Source: Bacteroidales bacterium (GTDB taxonomy: Bacteria > Bacteroidota > Bacteroidia > Bacteroidales > UBA932). From it: a stretch of DNA of 35,684 nucleotides. The stretch covers positions 1-35,684 of the forward strand of contig JAFUWY010000028.1 in the NCBI GenBank assembly GCA_017477245.1. The letters run 5' to 3'. The notes beneath the pieces were generated by a model. The model saw nothing but the letters and a program-made list of their open reading frames with translations, was not told where the DNA came from and searched no databases. The translations under genes and the position numbers were made by a program. Below are positions 1 through 6,019 of this stretch, piece after piece (within the stretch, counting starts at the first letter, position 1; the number at the start of each line of letters is the position of its first letter).

Positions 1-1029
1 CCCTGGCGGGGCGCCGGCCCGGGGCTGGGGCCGTGGGCCTACGGGGAGGCGCAGGAGGCTTTCTTCCGGGAGCACCTGGAGACAGCTTCTCCGGCGACGG
101 TGCGGGTGGCGGGCTGTCCGGAGTATGCGTTCAATGAGTTCTTGGGGCTGGGCGTGGAGTATGGTTTGCCAGCCCTGGCTCTTTCCATTCTGCTGATAGT
201 CAGTTCTATTCTCGTTCTTCATCATGCTGGTAGTCCACTTGCCGCGGGTCTGATGGCCTGGGCGGTCTTTGCGTGTGCATCGTATCCGCTGTCGGTACCC
301 CAACTACGGATCCTCGGAGTAATCTTTATACTCGGTGCTATCCTCGCGGGAGCCCTGCAAACAGCCGGCAGGCAGTGCCGCCGCGAAAACCGTGGCCACC
401 CGCGGCCACGTAAGCGGGAGGGGCCCGCTGACGAAGTCAGTGGGAGGGATGAGCGAAGCGAAGTTTTCGGGCGGCACTGCCTGCGGCTTGCAGGGCTCCT
501 GCCAGGGCTTTCAACTATACTATTAACCTGTTGGATTCTATTTTGTGGCTCGATTCGAACAGACCGGGAGCAGTTCCGGGAATTGTATTCTGAAGGGTAT
601 GCGCTTCACCAGGCGGGGGAGTACGAGGAGAGCACGAAGTTGCTGGAGGAGGGGGCGCTGCTGAGTTGCGATCCGATGTTCGAGATCATCCTGGGGAAGA
701 ACGCGGAGGCGATGGGGAACTATGCTGAGGCGGCAAGGCTGTATGAGAAGGCGCATTACATGGTGCCGTCGCGGCTGTATCCGCTGGTGCGTCTGATGCG
801 TCTGCAGGTCCGGTTGGGCGAGGATGATGCTGCACTGGAGACCGCCCGGGCGATCGTGTCGATGCCGGTGAACGACCGGAACGCCGGGATGGTCCGGCTG
901 CGGGCGGAGACGCAGGCGACGCTGGACTCGCTGTCCGCGCAGCGTTGTCATCCGGCTGTAAATCATAATGAATTGACAGATAGTGAGATCCAGAATGACC
1001 CGAGTAAAAGACTCCCGGGGTCATTGTAG
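1..1029 (+). CDS. O-antigen ligase-like membrane protein with C-terminal TPRs (5' end missing)
   Basis: The reading frame is open from base 1, so the gene starts upstream; 342 residues are visible. The segment with GEAQEAFF and PEYAFNEFL, followed by hydrophobic helices, matches the C-terminal part of Bacteroidetes Wzy_C/O-antigen ligase-type proteins. These polymerise or transfer surface glycans in the inner membrane. After the last membrane helix (about residues 170-185) come TPR-like helices (residues ~195-290, with YAEAARLYEKA and the MVPSRLYPL motif common in this group). Between two membrane helices lies a highly charged loop (residues ~117-166) encoded by a 150-bp palindromic DNA element. 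The last residues are encoded by another imperfect palindrome. The gene ends 12 bases before lepB, which suggests co-transcription. The family call is good, but the exact substrate cannot be told. Confidence 0.75.
   Translation, partial: PWRGAGPGLGPWAYGEAQEAFFREHLETASPATVRVAGCPEYAFNEFLGLGVEYGLPALALSILLIVSSILVLHHAGSPLAAGLMAWAVFACASYPLSVPQLRILGVIFILGAILAGALQTAGRQCRRENRGHPRPRKREGPADEVSGRDERSEVFGRHCLRLAGLLPGLSTILLTCWILFCGSIRTDREQFRELYSEGYALHQAGEYEESTKLLEEGALLSCDPMFEIILGKNAEAMGNYAEAARLYEKAHYMVPSRLYPLVRLMRLQVRLGEDDAALETARAIVSMPVNDRNAGMVRLRAETQATLDSLSAQRCHPAVNHNELTDSEIQNDPSKRLPGSL
349..499. repeat. In-frame palindromic (MITE/REP-like) element inside the ligase gene
   Basis: The two ends, 349-390 and 462-499, are near-perfect inverted repeats differing only by small gaps of 3, 1 and 1 bases. 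Both arms contain GGAGCCCTGCAA, CAGGCAGTGCCGCC and CGAAAAC. The centre holds two further hairpins: CGTGGCC/GGCCACG (391-397, 404-410) and CCCGCTGAC/GTCAGTGGG (424-432, 436-444). No stop occurs in the ligase frame. The nested structure suggests a non-autonomous palindromic element that inserted without breaking the gene. Confidence 0.75.
994..1025. repeat. Imperfect palindrome at the 3' end of the ligase gene
   Basis: AATGACC (994-1000) pairs with GGTCATT (1019-1025), and the inner GAG/CTC also pair, around a TAAAAGA loop. It encodes the last residues and reaches the stop codon at 1027-1029. It could be a terminator-like hairpin, but no T-run follows and lepB is immediately downstream. A diverged REP-like element is as likely. 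Confidence 0.5.
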
Positions 1030-1041
1030 AAATGGTTGATA

Positions 1042-1878
1042 ATGAGAGAGAAACGAAAAACGGTTGACCGGATCCTGACGATCGTGCTGTGGTTGCTGAT
1101 CGTGGCGAACGCGGTGCCGCTGCTGTGGTATGGCACGCGTGCGTTCGTCGCGGACCGCTTCGTGATCAAGGGGGAGTCGATGGAGCCGACGCTGCACACG
1201 GGCGAGGGGGTGTGGGTGAACAAGCTGCTGATGGGGGCGCGAATTTACACGAAGTTCGATTTCGAGGACTCGCCGGAACTGCACTGCTTCCGGATGCCGG
1301 GCCTGCGGAAACTTCGAGTCGGAGACATCGCTGTTTTCAATTATCCTTATGGCTGGGGCGGTGACACGATCGCCTTCAAGATCAATTACGTGTACTGCAA
1401 GCGCTGCTGGGGGACGCCGGGAGATACGGTGAGGATCGTGGATGGATATCTGGAGATTCCGGGTCAAGCCCGGAATGAAAGGACCGGTGTCCGGAAAGAC
1501 AAATGGATTGAGGGCTTTGAGCGTATGCGCGCGACCCCGGATTCGGTGTTGCTGCGGATGCGGATGTTGCGGGCGGGGCAGTTCGCGGGAGAGCGGGGCA
1601 ACTGGACAACCAAGGACTTCGGCCCGATCGTGGTGCCGCGCAAGGGGATGACGATCGCGTTGGACAGCATCAACCGGAAGCACTATGAGCGGGTGATCCG
1701 TTGGGAAACGGGAGTTACTGTGGGGGAATTTGCCCACAGTAACTCCCCAAAATACACTTTTCAGCAGAATTGGTACTTCTTCGTAGGTGACAACGTGACG
1801 AACAGCCGGGACAGCCGCTTCTTCGGCTTCGTGCCGGCGGACTTCGTCATCGGAATCATACCAAAGGGGAAAAGATGA
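1042..1878 (+). CDS. lepB: Signal peptidase I (S26 family)
   Basis: This inner-membrane protease removes signal peptides from secreted proteins. ATG at 1042 (MREKRK) is preferred to the upstream TTG at 1036. One N-terminal membrane helix spans about residues 10-30. The catalytic serine lies in GESMEPTL (S46), the general-base lysine in YCKRCWGTPGD (K120), and the conserved GDN..NSRDSRFFG box is near the C-terminus, so all S26A motifs are present. Two palindromic DNA elements (1453-1478 and 1710-1747) lie in frame between the lysine box and the GDN box, where family members vary in length. The stop TGA overlaps a downstream ATG (ATGA at 1875-1878), a usual sign of coupling to a following gene, but that position is now the edge of a mobile element. 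Confidence 0.92.
   Translation: MREKRKTVDRILTIVLWLLIVANAVPLLWYGTRAFVADRFVIKGESMEPTLHTGEGVWVNKLLMGARIYTKFDFEDSPELHCFRMPGLRKLRVGDIAVFNYPYGWGGDTIAFKINYVYCKRCWGTPGDTVRIVDGYLEIPGQARNERTGVRKDKWIEGFERMRATPDSVLLRMRMLRAGQFAGERGNWTTKDFGPIVVPRKGMTIALDSINRKHYERVIRWETGVTVGEFAHSNSPKYTFQQNWYFFVGDNVTNSRDSRFFGFVPADFVIGIIPKGKR
1453..1478. repeat. REP-like palindrome, in-frame copy in lepB
   Basis: ATTCCGGG (1456-1463) and CCCGGAAT (1469-1476) flank a TCAAG loop. The full 26 bases recur identically, in reverse orientation, at 29197-29222 between uxaC and yhcH. Here the repeat encodes the EIPGQARNE part of signal peptidase I. Confidence 0.8.
1710..1747. repeat. Perfect 15-bp inverted repeat inside lepB
   Basis: GGGAGTTACTGTGGG (1710-1724) and CCCACAGTAACTCCC (1733-1747) are perfect complements with an 8-base spacer. 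The repeat is in frame and encodes roughly TGVTVGEFAHSNSP, just before the conserved GDN box. No second copy was found in the window. Confidence 0.8.
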
Positions 1879-1882
1879 AGAC

Positions 1883-3067
1883 TTATCTCCTTCTGCTCCA
1901 CCTAATCACCGGCGTAGTGACCATCTCCCGGGCCTTGCGGAAGCAGAGACGGGCCCAGAGGATGTCGTCCTCGTTCTTGTCGCGGCCCCAGTTGGGGTCG
2001 GGAGCAGATCCTCCGCCTCCGCAGTTTTGCGCGAAGGTGGTGGCGGCATCGACTTGCCCGATGAAAAGAAGAAAGGCTGTCCGAAAGATGTTGCCAGACT
2101 CTTCCGGCGAATGGGTTCGCTCGATCGCCCTGCTCTCTTCATGAAAGGCCTTCACGGCTCCGCCAGAAGCTTTCGTTTCATATCTCTTTCCATCCAAGGT
2201 TAACCCCAACGAGAACAGATAATCCTTCCCTTCATCGGACGTGGCAAAAGCGAGGCGCTCCTCATAGGTCATCTGTCCGTATCTGTTCTCCGGCCGCATC
2301 TTCTCCCAGGTCTCCTGGATTTTTGCAGGCGTCAGGTCACGGCTGATGATGGAGGATTTATAGGCGGAGTTTCCACTCAGGATTGTATATCCCCGGATAG
2401 TCACAGTGGCATCCAGCTTCAGCTTGACGGTATATCCTTTGGCCTCCAGTGCTGCAGTGTACTTCTCCCAGGAGAATTTTTTCAATCCAGACAGGACCGC
2501 AAGGCAATCCTTTTTGATGCGGGCTTTGTTCTCTTCGAACCTCTCCTCCGTGCGTTTCCAGCCGCGCAGGCGGTTGATCTCCTCGGCGGCCGTCTTTGCT
2601 CGGATGCCGATCCGGTGGTCGCTGTTCAGGCAATTGTCCATATCGACGCGGTTGCAGTCGAGATGGAGATGAGGGATGCCGGACTTGCTGTCCGTGTGGA
2701 GCGTGATGATGTACTGGGAGTTGGGGAGACGGCAGGGAGACCTGCGGAGCTTTTCCTCTCCGGGCAGCCGGATACTGTCGAAAACCTGGACGAAGTCTTC
2801 GGCTAGCCTCTTCCAGTCTTCCAGGGTCCAGCCCTTGGACTCCTCCTTGGACGGAGAGATCTCCATCCGGATCATGTTGTTCTTCAGCGGTCGGCGTTGG
2901 AACTCTTCCTCCCTGAGTTTCTGGTGCAGCTTCATATACCCATAGATGGCTTGTGGGCTGGCATCCTCCGGGAGGTGGCTCAGTTTTACTACCTGTGCTT
3001 TTCCTTGACGGGTAATGTATCCGAGGGACACCCCGCCGTGTGATATTGATTTGGCTTTTGCTATCAT
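1883..3067 (-). CDS. mobB: Relaxase/mobilization nuclease, MobB type
   Basis: The 394-residue protein nicks oriT and pilots the DNA strand during mobilization. An N-terminal tyrosine (Y17, in SLGYITR) is a candidate nucleophile, and the metal-binding motif PHLHLDCNR (H133, H135, N139) fits the Bacteroidetes relaxase/mobilization nuclease family. The C-terminal glycine run (CGGGG) followed by WGRDKNEDD is a tail I associate with Bacteroidetes MobB proteins, so the protein appears complete. It starts 4 bases after the mobC stop, so the two are co-expressed. Its stop almost touches lepB, marking the left end of the element. Confidence 0.88.
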   Translation of the reverse strand: MIAKAKSISHGGVSLGYITRQGKAQVVKLSHLPEDASPQAIYGYMKLHQKLREEEFQRRPLKNNMIRMEISPSKEESKGWTLEDWKRLAEDFVQVFDSIRLPGEEKLRRSPCRLPNSQYIITLHTDSKSGIPHLHLDCNRVDMDNCLNSDHRIGIRAKTAAEEINRLRGWKRTEERFEENKARIKKDCLAVLSGLKKFSWEKYTAALEAKGYTVKLKLDATVTIRGYTILSGNSAYKSSIISRDLTPAKIQETWEKMRPENRYGQMTYEERLAFATSDEGKDYLFSLGLTLDGKRYETKASGGAVKAFHEESRAIERTHSPEESGNIFRTAFLLFIGQVDAATTFAQNCGGGGSAPDPNWGRDKNEDDILWARLCFRKAREMVTTPVIRWSRRR

Positions 3068-3071
3068 GGCT

Positions 3072-3449
3072 TTATTCTGTTAGGGTTCGTTCAATCTCTC
3101 TCCAATGTTTGATAAGTTTGTTCGCGGCAGCAATCCACCGGCGCATCCTGAATGCATCCCCGAAACACAGGAGACGGTCTTCCGGTTTCATAGCATTCAG
3201 GGCGTTTTTGATATGGATCAGGTCGCCCCGGGCATCGTTGAGGCTGATGTATGCTTGGGCCTGGCTTCGGGTCATCCGGAGCTTGGGCTTGTGGCCGAGG
3301 GCGCATAGGCGGATGTAGCTGCTGACGGATTTGCCGCAGGCCTGTGCCTTTGCCTGGATGGTGATTTGCTCCTGCTGGGTGGCACGGAATCCCATCCTGC
3401 AGGTCTTGTTTACCTTGAAATTGTTGGGATCGAAATACTTATTTTTCAT
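3072..3449 (-). CDS. mobC: Relaxosome accessory protein, MobC-like
   Basis: This small basic protein of about 125 residues has MGFRATQQEQITIQAKAQ followed by GKSVSSYIRLCALG. That is the ribbon-helix-helix pattern of plasmid mobilization accessory proteins (MobC/MbpC-like), which bind oriT and help the relaxase. ATG at 3447-3449 (MKNKYFDPNN) is preferred over the TTG two codons upstream. It lies directly upstream of mobB in the same direction. The 159 bases before it carry hairpins and are the likely oriT. Confidence 0.8.
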   Translation of the reverse strand: MKNKYFDPNNFKVNKTCRMGFRATQQEQITIQAKAQACGKSVSSYIRLCALGHKPKLRMTRSQAQAYISLNDARGDLIHIKNALNAMKPEDRLLCFGDAFRMRRWIAAANKLIKHWREIERTLTE

Positions 3450-3455
3450 AACCAA

Positions 3456-3600
3456 TGGTGTTTAAATTCCGCCACGGATGCGAGCTTGTGAGCAGGCTTC
3501 CCCGCCGGGAGTTGGACAATCGCGCAGCGGAATTGTTCGACATCGGCACAACTTGCATAGTGTTTCGGGAAGGCTTCTCCCCGAAACACATGCAGAGTGT
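3456..3600. other. Candidate oriT / relaxosome region upstream of mobC
   Basis: This non-coding stretch before mobC contains a hairpin, GTGTTTCGGG (3560-3569) / CCCGAAACAC (3580-3589), extended by GCAT/ATGC. A weaker pair around 3514-3538 (GGACAAT/ATTGTTC) also occurs. In Bacteroides mobilizable elements oriT lies just upstream of the mob genes, so placement supports the call. No nick-site consensus was recognised. The hairpin could instead be a terminator for the upstream loader gene. Confidence 0.4.
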
Positions 3601-3608
3601 GCCACTCA

Positions 3609-4292
3609 TTACTTCCGATAGGATTCACCCTTGAACCGGAGGATGGAGAACATCTCATTGATGCGGTCCATCATTCGGGGGCCATAGCGGTCCAGGATCT
3701 TGTCATCGGCAAGGTTGGTGGTGATGATGGTCGGGAGCTTCCGGTCATAGCGGTAGGAGATCAGATTCTGAACGGGTGTGTAATCCGTACCATAGCTCTG
3801 GCATCTCTCCGGTTCCGCGCCAACCTCTTCCACGAAGAGGATCTTCGCACGGAGGAATTCCTCGTAGTGGGAGGCCTCCTTCTCCTGCTGGTGCTTGAAC
3901 TGGGTGTGCAGGTCAAAGGCAGTGGTGAAGATTACGGGCGAGACGAGCTGCTTGTAGAGCCCGTACATCGCGTACATGAGGGTGGTCTTCCCGGACCCGA
4001 TGGTTCCCTGGAGGAGCAAGCCGGTGCGGACGGGGCTACCCAGCATCCATTCGGCCGCCTTCTGGATCTTGGCGCCGACCTCGGTTCCGGTGATGCCCTG
4101 GAACTCTATGCCGCGAGACTCGACGGCCTTGCGGTAAATCTGACTGAGAACTTCCACCAGTGCTTCTTTTTCCATTCCCTCTATTTGAGGCGGAAGCTTG
4201 GCGACAAGGTCATTCCTTGTCGGCAGACTCGAATTGGTCACGAGAGCTGATACAATTTGATTCATTTCTTTTGTACGATTCATAATTCGCAT
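3609..4292 (-). CDS. DnaC/IstB-like AAA+ ATPase, probable helicase loader
   Basis: The 227-residue protein has a Walker A motif GTIGSGKT (residues 96-103), a Walker B-like ILFVEEVG (151-158), a sensor-1 TIITTNL and a late conserved DR before the C-terminus. This fits DnaC-type helicase loaders, which load the replicative helicase at an origin. It lies directly downstream of the winged-helix gene with repeats in its coding sequence and overlaps it by 83 bases. If translation starts at the internal ATG at 4265 (MNQIVSAL) the overlap is 56 bases. The pairing resembles lambda O/P. IstB-like transposition helpers share the fold, but no transposase lies nearby, so replication is the better reading. 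Confidence 0.78.
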   Translation of the reverse strand: MRIMNRTKEMNQIVSALVTNSSLPTRNDLVAKLPPQIEGMEKEALVEVLSQIYRKAVESRGIEFQGITGTEVGAKIQKAAEWMLGSPVRTGLLLQGTIGSGKTTLMYAMYGLYKQLVSPVIFTTAFDLHTQFKHQQEKEASHYEEFLRAKILFVEEVGAEPERCQSYGTDYTPVQNLISYRYDRKLPTIITTNLADDKILDRYGPRMMDRINEMFSILRFKGESYRK

Positions 4293-4695
4293 TAGTTAAA
4301 TAGTTATTTCTTTTCTTATTACTGTTTATTTTGGGTGCAGTCTCTGCACCCGTGTAGTTTCCGGACGGGTACCCGTTCGATTTCTGTACGGGTCCCCGTT
4401 CAGAATCCGCACCTGTTCTGTTTTCCAACGGGTCCGGGATCAGTACCTCATAGCGGGTGGGCTTTCCACGGATCTCCTGGGCAGCGACGAGATCCTTTTT
4501 AAGCAGGCCCCTCTTGGCCATGATGACCGAGGTCCGGCTCAGGCCGGTGATTTCCGTGACGGTCTTGATCGGGATTTCCACCGGAGCTTTGCTTCTCCGC
4601 CAGAAGCCGTAGATGACCGCAAAGAACTCCTTCTCGGCGCCGTGGAGCCCCAGGTCCTTCCACATAAACTTGTAGATGGTCGTGAAAGGCATCAT
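4210..4695 (-). CDS. Winged-helix protein, putative replication initiator of the element
   Basis: The 161-residue protein begins MMPFTTIYKFMWKDLGLHGAEKEFFAVIYGF. A helix-turn-helix at residues ~43-65 (IKTVTEITGLSRTSVIMAKR) and a following wing with GKPTRYEV resemble phage/IME initiator and DnaD-like proteins. The rest (residues ~90-161) is low-complexity, rich in N, S, K and E. That linker is encoded by 23-bp iteron-like repeats (4333-4435). It lies between the excisionase-like gene (2-base gap) and the helicase loader. An initiator role is inferred from the context and fold; a transcriptional regulator is the alternative. Confidence 0.6.
   Translation of the reverse strand: MMPFTTIYKFMWKDLGLHGAEKEFFAVIYGFWRRSKAPVEIPIKTVTEITGLSRTSVIMAKRGLLKKDLVAAQEIRGKPTRYEVLIPDPLENRTGADSERGPVQKSNGYPSGNYTGAETAPKINSNKKRNNYLTNANYESYKRNESNCISSRDQFESADKE
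4333..4435. repeat. Iteron-like 23-bp repeats inside the initiator gene; candidate origin
   Basis: Two abutting 23-bp units (4356-4378 and 4379-4401) agree at 18 of 23 positions and share ACGGGTnCCCGTTC; the first contains the palindrome ACGGGTACCCGT. A third degenerate 23-bp unit (4333-4355) contains the palindrome GGGTGCAG/CTGCACCC. Weaker half-units follow to 4435 (CACCTGTTC and ACGGGTCC). Confidence 0.6.
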
Positions 4696-4697
4696 CG

Positions 4698-5015
4698 CTA
4701 CGAGGGGCTTAGGATCTTGTCGAGGTCGGAACGCCGGTAGCGTTTCTGTCCGCCGACAAACACAGGGACGAGGATCTTTGCTTTCGCCATTCGGTAGAGT
4801 GTGCTCTCCGAAATCCTTAGCAGGGCCTTGACCATCTCAGGGGTGAGGTACTCCTCCTTCTTTTCCTCCGCGATCGCAGCGCGCTCGCGTTCGAAGTCCT
4901 GACGGGCCTCGGCCAGGAGCTCCCGGGCGAAATGGCCCAGGTCTCCGGCGTGGACGGTCAGGTTTGTTTCGGGAAATTCCCGGAGGAGCTCGAACAAGTC
5001 CAATTTCATATCCAT
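4698..5015 (-). CDS. Excisionase-family helix-turn-helix protein
   Basis: The 105-residue protein ends with a MerR/excisionase-type HTH: EYLTPEMVKALLRISESTLYR, then KAKILVPVFVGGQKRYRRSDLDKIL. That is the HTH_17 pattern of DNA-binding proteins that control excision or expression in Bacteroidetes elements. The N-terminal half is acidic and helical (FPETNLTVHAGDLGHFARELLAEAR), a common N-terminal extension. ATG at 5013-5015 (MDMKLDL) is chosen over an upstream TTG. A consensus promoter lies upstream at 5133-5163, so this gene heads the replication/mobilization operon. Confidence 0.78.
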   Translation of the reverse strand: MDMKLDLFELLREFPETNLTVHAGDLGHFARELLAEARQDFERERAAIAEEKKEEYLTPEMVKALLRISESTLYRMAKAKILVPVFVGGQKRYRRSDLDKILSPS

Positions 5016-5110
5016 AGTCAAATATGTTTTGGAATTCTGCCTCTCTTGACCCCCTTTCCGATGGGGATCTCATTTGGCTTCGGGCCTCCGGAACACGTGG
5101 TCGGAAATCT

Positions 5111-5131
5111 CACGGCTCCTGAATGGCCGTG
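5111..5131. promoter_or_regulatory. Operator-like palindrome at the predicted transcription start
   Basis: CACGGC (5111-5116) and GCCGTG (5126-5131) lie just downstream of the -7 box at 5133-5140, on top of the expected start site. A repressor, perhaps the HTH protein it precedes, could bind here; this is inferred. Confidence 0.35.
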
Positions 5132-5132
5132 A

Positions 5133-5163
5133 CAAACATATAATGGATTTTTTGGTAGAACAA
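5133..5163 (-). promoter_or_regulatory. Bacteroidetes promoter for the element's core operon
   Basis: Read on the minus strand: TTG (5161-5163), a 20-base spacer and TATGTTTG (5133-5140). This matches the TTG/TAnnTTTG consensus exactly. It drives the excisionase-like gene and probably everything down to mobB. The leader is about 110 bases. Confidence 0.7.
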
Positions 5164-5183
5164 AGAAAGGGATTAAACGAAAA

Positions 5184-5220
5184 TGCCGGCAATTGAATGG
5201 TAATCAATCAATTGCCGGCA
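5184..5220 (-). terminator. Hairpin after the membrane-protein gene
   Basis: TGCCGGCAATTGA (5184-5196) and TCAATTGCCGGCA (5208-5220) pair perfectly. On the minus strand the hairpin follows the stop of the two-TM gene and is followed by a T-rich but broken run, so it probably ends the cargo transcript before the next promoter. Three GGATTAT copies (5227, 5240, 5260) lie between it and the gene. Confidence 0.55.
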
Positions 5221-5272
5221 CGGTTCGGATTATACTTTAGGATTATTCCAGAGAATTCCGGATTATTCTTCC

Positions 5273-6019
5273 TTAGAGAAGATAGAAGAAACGCTTCTTG
5301 ACAAGGTCGGAATACTCTTGAGGTTTCTTGATGTTGCCACGTTCTGGCAAGTCGATAGACAGGCAATCGAACAGCGTGCAACACCATTCAGTAAATGAGT
5401 TGGTAACCCTCTTAAAATACCTGTTCTTATGGAGGATATCGGCTATCTCGATGATGTGTTTATCTGCAAAATGGACTTTATCTTTGGCCCCTTGCCTATA
5501 ATTATCGCGGACGAATTGCAGGTCTTCGACAACCTTATCAACGTACATCTTACCAGGCTCGTCAGACCAACCGGTCATATAGTCCGAGTTAAAGATGGTA
5601 CGTAGGCGGGCCTCGTTGATGATGACTCGCTCTGGCTGTTTGATTGCGGGGGCTTTCTCTTCAACGGAAGGAGCCTCTTCCTTGACCACGGCCGCCACCT
5701 CAGTAGGTTGTCCCTCAACCGCGTCCGGCCCCTTGGTGGGGAATAGCATTGTAATTCCGGCAAGAGCCATCGCCAGGAGAGGAGATCCGACCAAGAGGGC
5801 AGCCCCAAGGACCATTAATATGACAAATAGCTTGAACCAAACATCCGTTGTTGCCAATTCTTTCAACTCCAGAATTGACGAGTAGGCGTCGTGATAATAA
5901 GCCATGACAAATGCCGCCACAGTACAGATGACCAGCAACGCCAGCCCGCATTTGAACACCATCGCTGATGGTAAATACTGGCTGAATAGCTTTGCGAATT
6001 GTCTGGATTGATCCTTCAT
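5273..6019 (-). CDS. Two-TM membrane protein with unrecognised C-terminal domain (cargo)
   Basis: I do not recognise this 248-residue family. Two membrane helices (about residues 20-41 and 60-93) are followed by a Pro/Glu/Ala/Val-rich linker (~95-130, with KEEAPSVEEKAPAIKQPE). A C-terminal domain (~131-248) contains YMTGWSDEPGKMYVDKVVED and NRYFKRVTNSFTEWCCTLFD. The start codon shares its A with the stop of the AlbA_2 gene (TAATG at 6017-6021), so translation is coupled and the two products probably act together. A hairpin follows the gene. The layout of membrane anchor, linker and soluble domain is typical of effectors or sensors in defence modules, but that is inference from architecture and location only. 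Confidence 0.75.
   Translation of the reverse strand: MKDQSRQFAKLFSQYLPSAMVFKCGLALLVICTVAAFVMAYYHDAYSSILELKELATTDVWFKLFVILMVLGAALLVGSPLLAMALAGITMLFPTKGPDAVEGQPTEVAAVVKEEAPSVEEKAPAIKQPERVIINEARLRTIFNSDYMTGWSDEPGKMYVDKVVEDLQFVRDNYRQGAKDKVHFADKHIIEIADILHKNRYFKRVTNSFTEWCCTLFDCLSIDLPERGNIKKPQEYSDLVKKRFFYLL

Noticed and set aside
1875-2144. Plus-strand frame starting MKTYLLLL directly after lepB
   Set aside because: It quickly runs antisense through mobB; only its first codons may be a remnant of a host gene, so it is not called as a gene.
3446-3658. 70-codon minus-strand frame between mobC and the helicase loader
   Set aside because: It overlaps both genes, has no recognisable domain, and the region has hairpins better explained as oriT or regulatory DNA.
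5227-5267. Three GGATTAT copies as a regulatory array
   Set aside because: They are short and irregularly spaced in an AT-rich tail; no supporting symmetry or promoter was found.
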